A stretch of DNA of 64,000 nucleotides from Sindora glabra (lineage: Eukaryota; Streptophyta; Magnoliopsida; Fabales; Fabaceae): assembly GCA_020226215.1 (NCBI GenBank), contig CM035232.1, positions 77,742,130-77,806,129 on the forward strand, read 5' to 3'. Position numbers and translations under genes: made by a program. The notes under the pieces were generated by a model that was given only the letters and a program-made list of their open reading frames with translations, did not search any database and was not told the DNA's origin. This document shows positions 23,913 to 38,300 of this stretch, one piece after another (the stretch's first letter is position 1; every line of letters starts with the position of its first letter).

Positions 23913-25518
23913 ATACACTAATTAGTATGTTCCTAATGAAAGGGAATCATATAAAAATAATGTCATTAACCCATGAACCTTTAAAAAGTTATTCCTTTTG
24001 CTAATGCTTAAATATGTACATGAACTTGATTTTATTGTGATTGTAATGTTATGAGGCATTAACTTAAATTGATTGAAAATTGTTCCTTGTATTGTAAATT
24101 GTGGCATGGTTATGAATGATAAGTCAGGGTAGAAAAATAACAATGTAAACATTATGCATTGGATTCATGTGCACGCTTATAATATTTAGGTCACAAGGTG
24201 ACCCTCAAGGGACAATGTTGGACTTTTTAAAAGATAAGAATGACAGGAGTCACAAGGAGGATTTTTTTTTTGTATTTATGCCTAACTAAAATTGTTGCAT
24301 TATTTCTATGTGTTTCCCTTAGTACTTGATAGGTGTTACCTCTATGGGTAATTAGTTGCTTAGTATCTGAACAAAAGATATTTTGTTAATGGTGTTTACT
24401 ACTACCAAGGTCCTTGTCTCATGGGGACTTAGGAGAACATTGGAAATTTCCTTCTTACACTTGTTTAATACTTTATAAATTGTCATCAAATTATTTGGTA
24501 GGTAGAATATTTTTCACTAAGTCTTATACATACTATTATAGGTTTAACTTTTCACATACATAATAGGACCTTCCACCTTAGTAACATCCACCTTTAAGGG
24601 TTTAGATTCCATCTTTTGGCAAATTTGGTTGTAAATATATTGGTACACTTGAAAATTTAAATCAGTAAAATTAAGTAATGCAAATGGCCAAATCTCTTTG
24701 ATTGTGATAGGATATGATTACCAAAATTTATTCTATGTAGTTACGATAACTTATTCCTTTACTTATGAAGTTATAAGTTAACTTGACTATCCTTTTGTTA
24801 ACTTATTTATCATGTAATGAATATTTAAAAATGCAATGAATGAATGGTATTTTCCATTTAATGAGCATTTAAAATGAATGATTCTTGGGTTATGATAACC
24901 TATAGATGTGAGTTAGGTTGTTAGAATTATTTGAGAATAATTTTATATAGTTAATAGAGCATAGTTTAGGCTTATCCTCTAGGGTAATTGCCATGACCCA
25001 TCCCTATGGCATGTAACTAGTGTAAGGAGTCACTATTAGTGACCACCTATAAGCTTTTCCTAGAGCATAAATGCTATCATATTTTATATGTGAATGTTTT
25101 GCCTTTTCACAGACTATGTAGCTTTCTAATTTTAGGTATAAAGTGTGTTAATGAATTATTATACAAAAATCAATCCAACTATCTTAACACTACCTTACCA
25201 TTAAATCTTCTCACATAAGCCCAGTTTCATTCTATCTGATAGTAGTTGAACACTTAAGGGAAAAAGATTTTCCTAGGGAAAAAGGAAGAAAGGAAGACAT
25301 GAACTTCTTTGAAACTCAATGAATAAATATTTAAGAATGTACAAAGAACAATGGAACAGAGCTATAACATTGTAATTAATTTTACCAATGCTTATGCATA
25401 TGTATAGGAAATAACTAATCCCATTTTAACCAACATTCACACTTTTGTACTTTTCTTAGGGAATTATAGGATTGTTTATATAATTCATATCTATATAGCA
25501 AAATATGGAATGGACTTA
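23913..25518. other. Unassigned DNA left of G1
   Basis: This could be the remaining interior of E or part of an LTR. A weak LTR-like start (tataatatttagg, about 24178) is present, and part of B's LTR could lie here, separated by G1. The last five bases (25514-25518, actta) pair with accta at 48787 as the likely G1 target duplication. No coding sequence was recognised. Confidence 0.4.
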
Positions 25519-28500
25519 TGATGTGCATGTCATAATGCACCAAAAAAAGCTTATTACTTGTTTCCTTAAAATAATGCAATATAGTGAAGCAAACCAAGTT
25601 ATACCTTTAGTGATCTCTTGAATTATCTTCTCTAAATTGACTCACTAACAATGTTTACAAAATTGTTTGATTTTTTATGCACTAGAAATAGAAGAAACAA
25701 AAGAAATAGATACAAAATAGGTGCAAAACAAAATGCAATATGAATGCAAATAGTAAAGCAAAATTATGCAGAATAGAATTGGGTGAATTTGTGAATCAAA
25801 ATTGAAATAAATGTACTAAACAAAGCAAAATGCAAAATAAATAGTAAAGAAGAAAATTAATGCAATCAAATAGCTAATTCAAGGAATTGAGAGCTCTAGT
25901 TTGGATTAATTATGGATTAATTGAAATTTTACTTTTTTAATTAATCTTTCAACCTTGAATTACTCGAAATTTTTACAATAATTCATGAATTATATGCTAG
26001 ATAACCATTTAAGATTTGATCAATTAATATTAATTGAATCAAGCAATCGTTATAATTCCTAAGTTAGATCAAAATTAATTTAAAGATAAAATCTAATTGA
26101 TTTGAGAAATTAAATTAGAAACCTCCAAATAAATCCCTTAACCTTCTACCCATATATATGAAATTATGATTTACCAACCATAATTCATCAAAATAGCAAG
26201 ATATAAAAAATCACAAGGATAAATACTAATTATATTAAATCAACATCTAATATATGTAATTTCAAGAAATCAACACAAGTACTTAGGGAAAGAGGGAAAT
26301 TAATTTAAAAAACTCAACATTACAAATCATAGTCTTATAATCCAATAGAAAAGAACCTCAAACTCCATGAATTAGCTCCAAATTTAGCCTTCCATGACTA
26401 GAGAACAAAAGAGCTAAAAGAAAAGAAAGAAAATTGAGTTGTTGAGCGTTGTTTGGTCTTTCACATCTTATATGACCTAATTAACCTAAAACCCCAATTG
26501 ACTTGGATTGTATGTCTCTTATAATTACAAGAATGGGGCTTTTCTAATTTTTAGAAGCACAAACCTATTTTTTACAAGGCAATTAATTCTAATAGTTACA
26601 GTAATGAATTCTCATAAGTATAACTTCCAACTAGTATAAAACCACTAAAATAATATAATTTGGTTAATTTATAAGCACAAAATTTGTAGAACTCGTCTTA
26701 TGGAGATTTGGGCTCTAGTTTGACATTGATTGGACCTCTATAGCTCTAGATATTGCTTAAAAATAAAAACTGATTCAATTAAGACAAAGATAAAGCTTTA
26801 GCTTCTTAGCTAAATAAGGGCTTAAAAGAGTTTGAAATAGGTTTTTACCATTACACCAAATTGTGGATCTTTCTTTAAGCTTTCCAATGGTATAAAGATC
26901 ATCCTAATATGACATATAGTGCCTAAGATATAGCTGAAAAATAGAAATAGTGTCAAAATCTAACATTAATTGAATAAATTTAGAATATTGTAAATATCCA
27001 CAAGCCTTAACACTTATCACTCTAAATATCCAACGAAAGTTTCCAAATTTCAAGGGGGAACTCAAAATTTACTTTAAAATTTTTGTGAAAAAATAGAAAA
27101 AGTCTCCCTTATTTTTAGACACTTTCTAAAGGTCACACACCTTAAAATACAATACCTATTTTATTTTCAGATACGACAGCATCATCATACACACAATACC
27201 ATACAATCTCAAGATAAATACACAAATACAAATTCAACATAATAACTATTGGATCAGTCATATTTCCATTTTAAATGTTAATCCTAATTCAAGATAACCC
27301 TAACTTTCAAATCTTTCATTCCAAGAGGTCTTGAATCTCCATAAATGCAATAAGCCTCAAAGGCACTTATCTTTACCTAAAAATATTGAAAATAAAATGG
27401 AATGAGTTATAGAAACTCAATTAATATACATTTACCACTACTTTGTAGGAGATATAACTTTATATATTTGTAAAGTTATATACTAATCATGTTTTAAATG
27501 AAACCTAATAATAAACCCATGTCCTTGGATCTCTGAATTACATAGCACCAAACCTCAATAGATCATCACAATCATTTCAAGTTTTTGTAATCATGTTAAA
27601 CATTGATTTCTAATCACAAGCAAAGTTCTAATAGTACATCATAGTACATGATCATTTATGATAACTGTGTATGTATCCATCTTTCTTATTTTTTAATCAT
27701 TTTTATATCATTCTCACATGGTTTGTCAGGAATTTCCTATCCAACTCTTTGATTGGTCTTATATCCTTCATAGCTATTTGTTAGGAATTTCCTATATAGC
27801 TCTCAAAGCATTGATCCATTACAGTCCTAATTTCTAATTCCACTGCTCTATTACGATTCACACTTTCAATATCATCTATAGCAAGTTTTATAGATAATTT
27901 ACACATGAGAACTCAACTTTGATAACAATTATTTATAAACCATCAATGTGAAATAATTAATTCATCAATTGATAGTATAAAGCATATAGTAGTATAGACA
28001 CTACTATATAAATATCATTGAATTTGATCACAACCCATTAATGATTTCACCACTATTATGCTTTCATTATACACTCTAATCAATAACTATTTGTACTTGT
28101 ATTATGAAATTGAATTTATGCATGAGTGCATATATGTACAAGCATAAATCTAAAATTTAAACTACTATAAAGAGATATAATTCATAATATTTAAATAATC
28201 TTTTATTAAGATAAAATTAGTGATAAGATATATACTTACTTGGTGAGGTGCATTTACCATGGAAGCCCAGGGTAATTCAATTCATTCTCTTTTCATCTTC
28301 CTAGTTCACAACCATTTATAATAACATTATGAATACAACAATACTAATTATTTCTCTTTCTCGAGTTAAAACTAGAAAGCCAAAAATATACCATTTTGTA
28401 GTAATTTAAAATCAAACTTACATAAATGAGAATATTATAGTTTAAAGCTTCAAAAAAGCTTATTTGATACTATTTATTTATCTTAAATTATTATACCTTT

Positions 28501-30495
28501 CATTGTTTCAAATTTAGCATTGAAAAATATAAAATTCTCACATACAACAACTTTTCCAATTCAAAGTATTAAACAATCGAAGTATTAGATTTTGATGATA
28601 TGAATATACTTCAAATATATTGTTTCAACGTAATACATCAACCATGTATCTCATTATCACATTTCATAGAGTATGGCCAAAATAGTTACTAACCATAAGA
28701 GTTTTACAAAAATACTATCCTACTAGGCCACTAATTGTTACAATAAATTTCTTTTAGGTACTCAAACCATTATCATAAATCCCCAAAATGGACAACAATA
28801 TATCTAATACATATATTTTACGAAATATCAAATTTTTAACATAATTTCAAGCTTCTTAGGGATTGTTCATGTTGCCCCAATCGACAGTAAATAAAACAAG
28901 GCAACACTAGTAGTCTTCAAAAAGATAAAATTTTAAAATATCCAAACAATCTCAAAACTTGCCAAATAAATATATGAGGTTCTCAAAATTTTATTTAATA
29001 AAAAAATTATATTCTATCAAAATCTCATGATCTTCTTGGTCAAAAAAATTCATCCATCCAGTGCTGCCATTTTTGAATAGCACTGGAGCTACTTTTGGAA
29101 TTGGACCCTTGTAGTACTCAAGACAACTTTGATTTTAATGAAACTTATACCATTATTTTTCTAATATCTTAAGGTATCCAAAACATATTTTTCCATAATT
29201 TTTAACCATCAATCAATTGGTTAAAATTCCCAGAAACAAAAGGGCCAAAACCCAGTCCCTTATTTTAACCTCAATTCACCTATTTTCATGAATATTTGTC
29301 TTAAAAAATCTAAAAATTATCAAAAACCCCAAATCATAATATAATACTATAAAAAATCTAAAAATACTTAAAATCAAATTTTTAGGGGATGAAGAAGAAT
29401 TTCCACTAACTTTCTCTTTTTGCTCTCTTATCTTCACTTCCTAGGACAATAATCACTTGCAAAGATGCAAAGATTTTTTTTGTAAATTTTCTTCTAGTAT
29501 TTCATCACTTGATTAAAATATAAAAATCCATTTCTTCATCTCTCAATATACACGGCTACTTTTTAAGGAAATATGAAGATTTTTGGCCAAATTCCTTTTA
29601 TATAACATTCTAAGCAATTAATTTTTGCAAAAATTTCTCCTTTTTTATTTTAATTAAAAGTAAACAATAAATATGGCTAGAAGGTGGGCAGCTAGCATGT
29701 TTGCTACCTCTTCTTCCCTTTTATCACTTTTGAGCTAATTAAATTTGCACAAATTATAATTTTTGCCCCTCTTTTAAAAAATGTTCTTGACTTTTGATTT
29801 AATAAAATTTACATTCTAGCTTCCTTTGGAAGCTTGATGCATGTGAGGGCCCTTTTAGAAGTCCATTTAGGCCTTCAAAAATGAATCCTAGTGAGTCCAT
29901 AATAAAATAAAATTATTCAATTCGAATATATCTCGGTTTTAGGTTCAAAAGAATGAATTTTCGATCTACTAGGCCAAAAATATAATAAATTCTTCTCTAA
30001 TAGTTCTTTTTGTTATTTTCAACTCTTTTTGACTCATATTAATTCCTAATAAATTTCTCATAAAAATTTTAGTTGGTTGTATATCCTAATTTCCTCTCTA
30101 GTCCAAATCTCACTTGAATATGATATCCGGTTAATTACTTAAGGAGTTTTCTATTTGATATTTCTTTTTGGATTTTTTTCTTTGAGTTCAATCACACTAA
30201 AAATATAAATAGGCTTCCAAAAATTGGCTAAAATCAATTCAAATCAAAACCAAATAGTTTGAATTAGAATATTGAAAATTTGAACTTAGAATGTTAATTT
30301 TTGACTTATCGACAATAAAATTTTCTTATGAGTTCTTTATATAATTTTTCCAAATTTATTGATTCATAGTAACACCTAATAAATTTGATTTAAATTTCCT
30401 TATTTCTTTTAGGGATATTATAGAAATTAAGCTTGTGTAGTTCATTAAGAGACATGAAATAGGAGAAAATAATATGATAAATATTTTTCTCATCA
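25519..30495 (-). mobile_element. Athila-like element G1, 3' LTR, split by H2
   Basis: The outer parts 25519-26994 and 30423-30495 match the other G LTRs. On the minus strand the LTR starts TGATGAGAAAAATATT (ending at plus 30495) beside a purine-rich tract, and finishes at plus 25519. The TGAT...ATCA ends agree with G1's 5' LTR. About 35-40 bp of LTR sequence present at 48680-48715 is missing at the left edge of H2. Confidence 0.82.
26995..30422 (-). mobile_element. Family-H LTR, copy H2, one end deleted
   Basis: It matches H1 from the phrase tccacaagcc (about 2330 in H1) to the end tttagggatattata at 30422. It lacks the terminal 50-odd bases present in H1 and H3, and the neighbouring G LTR lacks about 35-40 bp. 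No target duplication remains. A single deletion across the left junction after insertion explains all of this. It is non-coding. Confidence 0.78.
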
Positions 30496-31990
30496 AATTC
30501 TCTCACATTTAGCTTTTGTATGTCCTTAGGCAATATGCATTTTATTAAAAAGTAAGAAACAAAAGAATTTATTTTTCAAAAATTTAAAAATCACAAATCC
30601 ACAAGCAAAAGATAAATAAAGGCCAACAAGAAATATAACATATCATGAAGAAAAATTTTGACAAAGTTGAAACTAACTAACATAACAACTTCATTTAAAA
30701 AGAGTACATCAACATGATAGATTCTCAAAAGATTCATCTTCCGACTCTCAAATGTTTGGGGTAAGTGTTTCACTTAAGTTCATTATATGAAATTACCCTA
30801 TCATAAGCTTTCTAATTATTTAATTTTCACTGCTCAAATCATATACACAACACAAATCAAAAAGACTTTAATCAAAGTTGTAACGTAGCAAGGGAAAAGG
30901 AAGGAAAAATAAGCTTATGAAAGGTTAGAAACCAAAGAAATTAATAGAGCACTTGAATAAAAAACATATGGGTAAATCATAAACAAATATAACTCAACAT
31001 AACAATCCAAATTCAAATTCAAATTTAAATTGAAACACTCATTAACTTATTTATTTTTCTTTTTTTTCCTTCCTTTTTTCAATTCAAATCATTTTTTTGC
31101 CTTATTATTTTTTTTCACTTTTCTTTCTATTTTTATATTTTTAGTTTTTCTTTTTATGCTTTTTTCTTTTCATTTTTTTCTATTTTTTAACCAACTTTTG
31201 ATGAATTTTCACAACATATAAACTTACACATTTTCACATTTATTTAAGAGTCCATCTCGTAAAAATTTAAATACTCTACTAATCCTTAAGGTTAAGTAAA
31301 GATATTTATTTTTCATTAGAAAATTGCTCATAGGCTAATCAACAAAGGAAAGATAATTAAAACTGAAAGGGGCTAAACAAAGGTAAAAACTCAAGGTTAG
31401 TTATATAGCTCTAGCTTAAACAAAGAAATAATACATTTATTATTTTTATGCATGCATGTACAAAGTGTAATCTCAAAAAGAATTAAAGCAAGTTCTAAAG
31501 AAACAAACCATGAAAGAACATCACATAATAAGGAAAAAGAATAGCATGAATTTTCAACATAAAGCCCAGAATTTTACAAGATAAGTCATACTATCAAGTT
31601 CAATCTACCAATTCAAAATCCATTATTACATCAATCAATTTCAAGAAGTAAAATCATTTATTCAATTATATTATAAATCCTATCTAACTTCAATTTAATC
31701 CAACTTATGAAAATGCAATATCTTCATCATTAGAAAGCAATTAAAATGACTTAAAAAGGCTCTAAAAAATAAGTGAAAAATGTACTTTTTTTATTTTTCT
31801 ACTCTTTAAGGCATTGAAAAGTATTGAATAAAGACACAAGGCAAAAAATAAATCCTAAAGTCATCCCCACACTTAATTTTACATTGTCCTCAATATAAAA
31901 TATATCAACATTGTCATCAAGATCAAAAAGAAAAAAAAAAGACAAGTAAATAAAAGTGATCGGTAAAAGAAAGAAAATCTAAATGGCTTG
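30496..31990 (-). mobile_element. G1 polypurine tract and 3' untranslated region
   Basis: On the minus strand GTGAGAGAATT (plus 30496-30506) directly precedes the 3' LTR and serves as polypurine tract. The rest is non-coding and aligns with 57668-59120 in G2, including phrases such as cactaatccttaagg and cattagaaaa. A T-rich tract at 31045-31200 is shared in position with G2. No env-like frame was recognised. Confidence 0.7.
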
Positions 31991-31999
31991 GGTTGGCTC

Positions 32000-33235
32000 C
32001 CAATAAGTGCCTTTCTTTAGTATATTTGATTAGACCATGGTTTCAATTTCTTCAACTAGGATGTATTTGATGATTGGCTACCTCCATTGCTTCCAAATTT
32101 CCAACCTTTACTTCATCCATCAGCGAAGAGTTGCTTTGAAAATGAGGGTCATCTAGAAAAATTCCTCCAAGAGCTATTCTTAAATCATTCTTGCTTGAAA
32201 GTTCAAAGTCATCTGGTAAAATGAATTCAACATGATGGTTAAAATGGCTAAAATAATGATTAATGTGAAAGTACTATTTTTCCTCTAAAAGTGGAATGCC
32301 TCCTTTATCATTTTTTCTATAATTTTTAAAATAATACTACTATTTTCATCACTTATGAAGGTAGCAATTTTAACACATATGGAATACTTAGAATCATTAT
32401 CTTTACAAGTGCATTCATAGTTATCCACACAACCTATAAATTTAGAAAGTTCAGGAAACTTATCAACTATGTCATCATATGTATCATCAACATGTAAATT
32501 AGAATTAACAAATGTGGAACTAGCAATAGCAAAAATAAAAATGTCAAAATCAAAAATAGCAAAAGTAAAATTTAAAATAGTTGAATTAGAATTAGAACAA
32601 CATCAAAAAAATTAGAAGGATGAACATCAATGAATAATAACTCCAAAGTGTGAAGAAAAGATATAGAATTATCTTGCATGGCCTCAGAAATATCAAACTT
32701 AGCTATAACACCATCAAACTCCATAGTTAATATTCCATCACGAACATTAATCATAATTTTTGTTGTCTTAAGAAAAGGCCAACCAAGAATGATTGGTGGC
32801 AAGACTTTGAATGTCTCATTTTCCATCTTTAAAATGTAAAAATTTTCTAGAAAGATGAGTCCATTAACCTGTACTAGAATATCCTTAACAACACCTAAAG
32901 GGTAAATGTTAGATCTATTTTCCAATTAGACATATACCTTTATTTCTTTCAAACCTCCCAAATTCAAAGCATTAAAACTAGAAAGAGGCATGATATTAAT
33001 TGATGCTCCTAGCTCTAACATGGAATGCTTAATTCTAGTTTTTCCTAGAACACATGAAATAGTAAATGTGCTTGAATCTTTATATTTTCTTAGTAATTTT
33101 CTTTGAATAATTGTTGACATATTTGTCCCCACACTTACTTTCTCATCATCCTATAGTTTTCTTTTATTGATGCATAAATTTTTAAGGAAGTTAACAAACC
33201 TTGGAATTTGTTTTATTAAATCTAACAAAGGTATA
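32000..33235 (-). pseudogene. pol: G1 protease region of pol (RT, RNase H and IN absent)
   Basis: Reading down the minus strand, a linker with NIPLLDLIKQIP and FVNFLKNLC (about 33230-33150) leads into the aspartic protease. Its catalytic motif appears as ELGASIN (about 33020), where families of this type usually carry DLGASIN or CDLGASIN, followed by MPLSSFNALNLGGL. A TAG at about 32926-32928 interrupts the frame. It then continues MENRSNIYPLGVV, FYILKM, and the LILGRPFL-like motif as IILGWPFL (about 32785). After that comes a hydrophilic stretch (to about 32300) homologous to G2 at 61200-61340, and then the post-pol spacer with ttgggagccaacccaagcc at about 32000. Reverse transcriptase, RNase H and integrase are missing altogether, whereas G2 keeps parts of them. 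Function inferred: protease of a non-autonomous element, now inactive. Confidence 0.78.
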
Positions 33236-33699
33236 TTAAATTATACTTTGAAAAGAGAATCAAAAATCTATTTCTCATCTTTAATTTTCTTTAGAAGAGA
33301 ACTTTTCCTAGAAAAGGAAAAAGGTAGAAAAATCAAGGGGAAGAGGGTCTATATGAAAAGAATTCACCTCACTGTTATCATGTTAACTCTATTTTTTTAG
33401 TTGTTTTTGTTTGCTTTTTTCTAGTTGAATGTTTACTACTGGCTGATTAGTTAATTTTAATTGTTTTCTTATTAGTTTATTGCTTGTTGGTTGATTGCCT
33501 TTTGGTTTATAGCTTGTCTTTTATTGTGAGGATGAAGGCTTGTTCATTGCTCTATCACTTCTTAGCATGATGGCATTCACAATTTCTTTATTCTTTTTAT
33601 TACTAGAAGATGATTGATTTGATCTGTGTGCTATCGACTCACTTAAGATAGAAGATAGTTGGCTAATCTAAGTTTGCAAATTTGTAATTGTGGCTTCTA

Positions 33700-35026
33700 T
33701 TCTCTATTGGAATTAGAGGTTGTTTGCTACTATCTACTTAACCAACTCTTTAAAAGATGGTTAAGAAGAGGAAGAACTTGCTTCTAGTTTTTGGATAATG
33801 TTAGGCTACATTCTATTACAAGCAAAAGTAAGGGGAGGAAGCTGAAATTAGTTAGGATTACTACCATATCTAAAATTTTAGTCGTGCTGTTGGTTTTCTC
33901 TTTAACTAGGTTATTGATTATGCTATTAATAATACTAGTTAGGCTACTATTGCTAGCATGGATTAGGCTACTATTGGAACTAGTACTAGTTTTGCTACTA
34001 GAATTAAGGCTTAGCAATATAAATGGCTATAGCATATGTTGGAGAAGAAGGATATTTGTTATCTTGGAGTATGGGAGAGCAATCAATTGGACGGGTTGAG
34101 CATGAGCAAATTCCATAAACTTTGGCAAGCAGAGGAGCCTGCATTTATTATTGCCATTCTATTATTAATTACCTAACTGATGAAATTAATTCATCCAACC
34201 TATTTTCTAGTTTTTGCTAGTTGAAATAGAAAAAGTTAAGTTCATGCACACCTTTAGTAGCAACCATAATGCCAGTTCCAAACTGTTGGAAGTTGGCTAC
34301 TATGTTTGCTATTAAATCTTTCGTTTCCATAAGAGTTTAATCCACCAATGCATCACCATTTGTTGTATTTATCATGCTCCTATCCATCGGAAGCAAGCGT
34401 TCATAAAAGTATTGGATAAAGAGTTACTCACTGATCTGGTGGTATGGACAACTAGCACAAAGCTTCTTAAATCCATCTCAATATTTATCTAGTGTCTTAC
34501 CATTCAATTGCCTGATGCTACATATTTCTTTTCTTATCACAATTGCTCTAGATGTAAGGAACAAATTTTCAAGAAAAAGCTACTCATATTAGTCTAGCAA
34601 ATAATAGAACTAGGCTACAAGTGGTTATCCTATACAATATCAGCTAGGGAGAAAGGAAAGATCCTCAATTTGATATGGTCTTTTGATATGCCTTGAGACT
34701 TTATGGTTGAACATACCACATAGAACTTTTTAAGGTGCTTGTGAGGGATTTCACCTACAAGTCCATGAAATCTTAAAAGTAAGTATATTAAACTAGATTG
34801 TAACTCAAAATTAGCATCTAATTCAGGATATGTAAGTAATATCAAAGGCAGTTAATTCCTTTAAAGTTCTATTATTATGTGTCATATTTTTTGAGTTATC
34901 AAGAAATTTAAAATATGGTGTAGGAATGTTAGAACTACTATTATTTTTATTGCTACAAAGAAAATGAAAAGTCTTATGAATTTCAAAACTAAAGTCAAAC
35001 AAATCAATAGTAGTGCTCTTAGTCAT
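33700..35026 (-). pseudogene. gag: G1 gag
   Basis: The start is taken as the ATG at 35026 (MTKSTTIDLFDF). About 65 codons on, the frame shifts near 34830 into a segment ending about 34630. That segment shows FELQSSLIYLLLRFHGL, PHKHLKKFYVVC, and IKLRIFPFSLAD, the capsid-type gag signature of Athila/Tat-like gypsy elements. Further on, frames with LCASCPYHQISEQL (about 34455) and LLPMDRSMIN (about 34385) continue the domain, broken by stops and shifts. The C-terminal part (33780-34100) is Ser/Asn-rich and low in complexity. G2 carries the same domain at 63730-62540. Gag would build the intracellular capsid. This copy cannot. Confidence 0.8.
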
Positions 35027-35392
35027 ACACTACATTACATTAAGCTACACTAGATAGAAGCAGAGGAACATAAAAATACCAAAACACTAATACACCATGA
35101 AAAATCACTCTAAACACATCTAATTAATCTATCTAGACGTTTTTAAAAATCATGGGACTATCATTAAATGAAAGCTATAACCATACAAAATCTAAAAATG
35201 CAATAAAAAATTTAAAAAATTAGAAAAATGGTTAAAATAATAAAATTTGGTAAAAAAAAATAGGGTAACTCACAAGCCAAAGACTATGACTTTTAATAAG
35301 AAAAATCAAATCTACCACTAGAAAAAATTTCAACTCAATTGGAGCTAATGAAACCTAGGTATGATTTTTAGGGGATAAAATATAAAATTATG
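35027..35392 (-). mobile_element. G1 leader, part next to gag
   Basis: It is homologous to the G2 leader at 63731-64000 (shared phrases caccaaaacact, gaaaaatcactc, aaacacat). It is cut at 35388-35392 (ttatg), the target site of H3. Confidence 0.75.
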
Positions 35393-38300
35393 TGTAATAT
35401 CTCAAGTTAAAATTTAAAATTTTATAAATTTTGACGTTGGTGGATAATTATTTATATATTTAATTAATATTATGTTAATATTTAAGTTTTTATGCTTGTG
35501 ATGATCTATTTTTATTTATTAGATTTTAAATTTCTTTTCGTTTAAAGGATTTTGAAATATTAAAATAATATTGATGAAAATATTTGAAATTTATTTATTC
35601 TTATATATGGCCATTATTAACTTGAGACTTATTTAAATATTTTTATGAAGATTTCTCATAAGTTGAAAATAGCAATTATGGATATAAATTTTATGAAATA
35701 ATTATTGGTGATTAATAAATTATTTTTGGAAAATTAGAAATGTTGGAATTGAAATTTTAAATAAAACCATTTTATAAAAATGAGTTACTACCATAAATCA
35801 ATGAACAGGATCCTTCAAAATAAAAAGGGATGGATAAAATTAAAGGGGGATATGCGACTACGGCACACCACAGTGCATTGAATCATGGTCTATAGCTCAA
35901 CATTTTCTATTTCCTCCTTTTAAAAAATTTGGACAACAACTTCTCCTTTTCTCTATATTTTTCATTTCTCTCTTTTTGCTACTGCTTTCTCTCTCTCGCC
36001 AACTTTCTTCTTTTGGTATTCCTTAGTTCTTGTTGCCATTGTCATGTAATACAGGCCATCGAATGTTACTATTGTAGCTAAAAGCCACCACCTTAAAACA
36101 TCAACTCTTATACATGAAGAAACAAATGCAAATAGCAACCGAATGGCAAATTAGAGTAGCTCTATCAGCTACCTTCCTTGTGCTACTGTGAGTAGTTTTG
36201 GTTGGCAACGATGTCCTTCAACATGTAATAGCTGGGAACCAAGTAGAGTTTGTTGGAAGTATGACTAGCAGGAGATGAAACAAGGCTATTTAGCCTTTGT
36301 CAAGTACCAGCAATTTGGCAAGCCACTTTGATGGGTGGCGAGCTAATCTATATCATAAAACTTTAATTTTTTTAATGATTTGATGCTTCATTCAAGATAA
36401 ATTGATTTTTATACATATTGGTTGGTGCTTCTGAAAAAAAAAATATTTGTGTCACAGAATGTTAGGATAAGATGACAAAAGCTTATTTAGAATATTATAT
36501 CTTACTATTATAAATAATTTAAACTAGATCCTAGAAAAACCCATTCATGAATAGTTAGAGTATGTAGTGATGCACGAGAAAAATATAAGTTTTATATTAT
36601 AAAATGTTAAAATAAAACAAAAAAGAAAAAATGGAATATGTTATTTTATTATTTTAAGAGATTCATGCAATATTCCAAGAACATCTATTTTATGTGTATT
36701 ATGGATTTTGAGAAATGCTTTTGAAAAGTAATATATTTTCATGTTATAGAGTGCTAAAATAGTATGAGTAAAGCCTCTTTAAAGTGTAATACTTTAAGAT
36801 TATAGAAGATATAAATTAAATTTAGCAAACCCTTGATACCCTTGATTTATCATCATATTTTATATACTTGGTATAGCTTTGAAGAAATTAGAATTGTATG
36901 CTCAAGATTATTAGATCAATATATTTAAAGTATATTCATATCATTAGAACCTAATATTTTGACTATTTTATACTTTGAATTGGAAAAGTTGTCATATAAA
37001 TGAAATCTTGATTTTTAATGATAATTTGGTAAATAAAGAAACATATCTAGAAGGATTAAGAAGCATCTAATGAGATTTTTTTTAGAGCTTTGAACTCTAA
37101 TATTTTCACCTGTACAAGTTTGATTTGAATTACCATATAAAAACATAATTTAGTTTCATGAGATAATACTGAAAAGTAAAGAGACTAATGATTGCAATCG
37201 TTAGTATATCTTGATACAAAATTGAAATTAAGACGATGGGAAAGAAAATAGGGAATATTATTCATTTACGAATTATTCTTGAAAATTACAAGTAGGAAAA
37301 TGAAAGAAAGTTGAACTTGGAACTTATATGCTTCAGAGTAAACCAAATTTGTGGATTTGAGTAGGTGAGCATATATCTACCTTAAATCAATATATTGATA
37401 ATATTTAGTTCATATGATCAGTATATAATTTCTCTTATAAGTAGCATGAAGTACTTATTCATTCTTCTGTAAATCCTTAAAGGCCTAATTATGAAGGATG
37501 AATCATTATTACATTATCCTCATAGCTATGTATGAATGACATAATATTAATGTTTGCAATAAAGTAGTAGTTACCTGTTGAGTACATGTGGAGGTTTGCA
37601 GTGGAAATGTGGTAGTGCTATTATACATAATGCATTCTGGCTTTACCCCGTGATGATAGAAATATTATATTGTGACTTATGCCTTGAGTAGAAATTAAAA
37701 TTAAAAATGCAACAAGGTAATAATGTCAAGTTGGATAGGAAATTCCCGGTAACCTGCTTGTGATATGTATTAAGCTAGATAATTGTTCTTATTACCTATT
37801 ATTTATTACTATGACATGAAATGAGAATCTAACCATTCTTGAATATTTCTGTTAGATGTGTTTGTAGTGAATTGATTATGTATGGGCTTGATAACCATCT
37901 GAATGCTTGATAACTATTCGATTTGAGTTGGATGTTATGTGATATGATATTGGAACTATGTTGTGATTGAATAATTATTGCTTGATATGGTTGTGAGTTA
38001 GCCTTAATGGTTATTTATGGATATGATAGCCACTTTGAATGAGTTATGCATGATATAATGATATATTATGTGTTCTAGGGAATAGTTAAAATTATTGTGA
38101 CATGTGAATTAAAATATGTAGTTTAAGCTGTGTATGAATGAATAATCAATTCGTGGCTTGGTTCGATATATTTTAGAAACCTAAGAAGTTTAGACTACAT
38201 TTATTTCCCTAATGACATACTTAATTAGCATGTTACTATTTAATAAAATGAAATTAAGGTTAATAGTGCTAGTTATATGCTCATTGAGTTTCTATAACTC

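Noticed and set aside
31030..31221. 63-codon plus-strand frame rich in Phe
   Set aside because: Translation of a T-rich tract in the G1 3' untranslated region.
33791..34099. 102-codon plus-strand frame
   Set aside because: Antisense to the G1 gag C-terminal region. Its Leu-rich content mirrors the Ser/Asn-rich sense frame.
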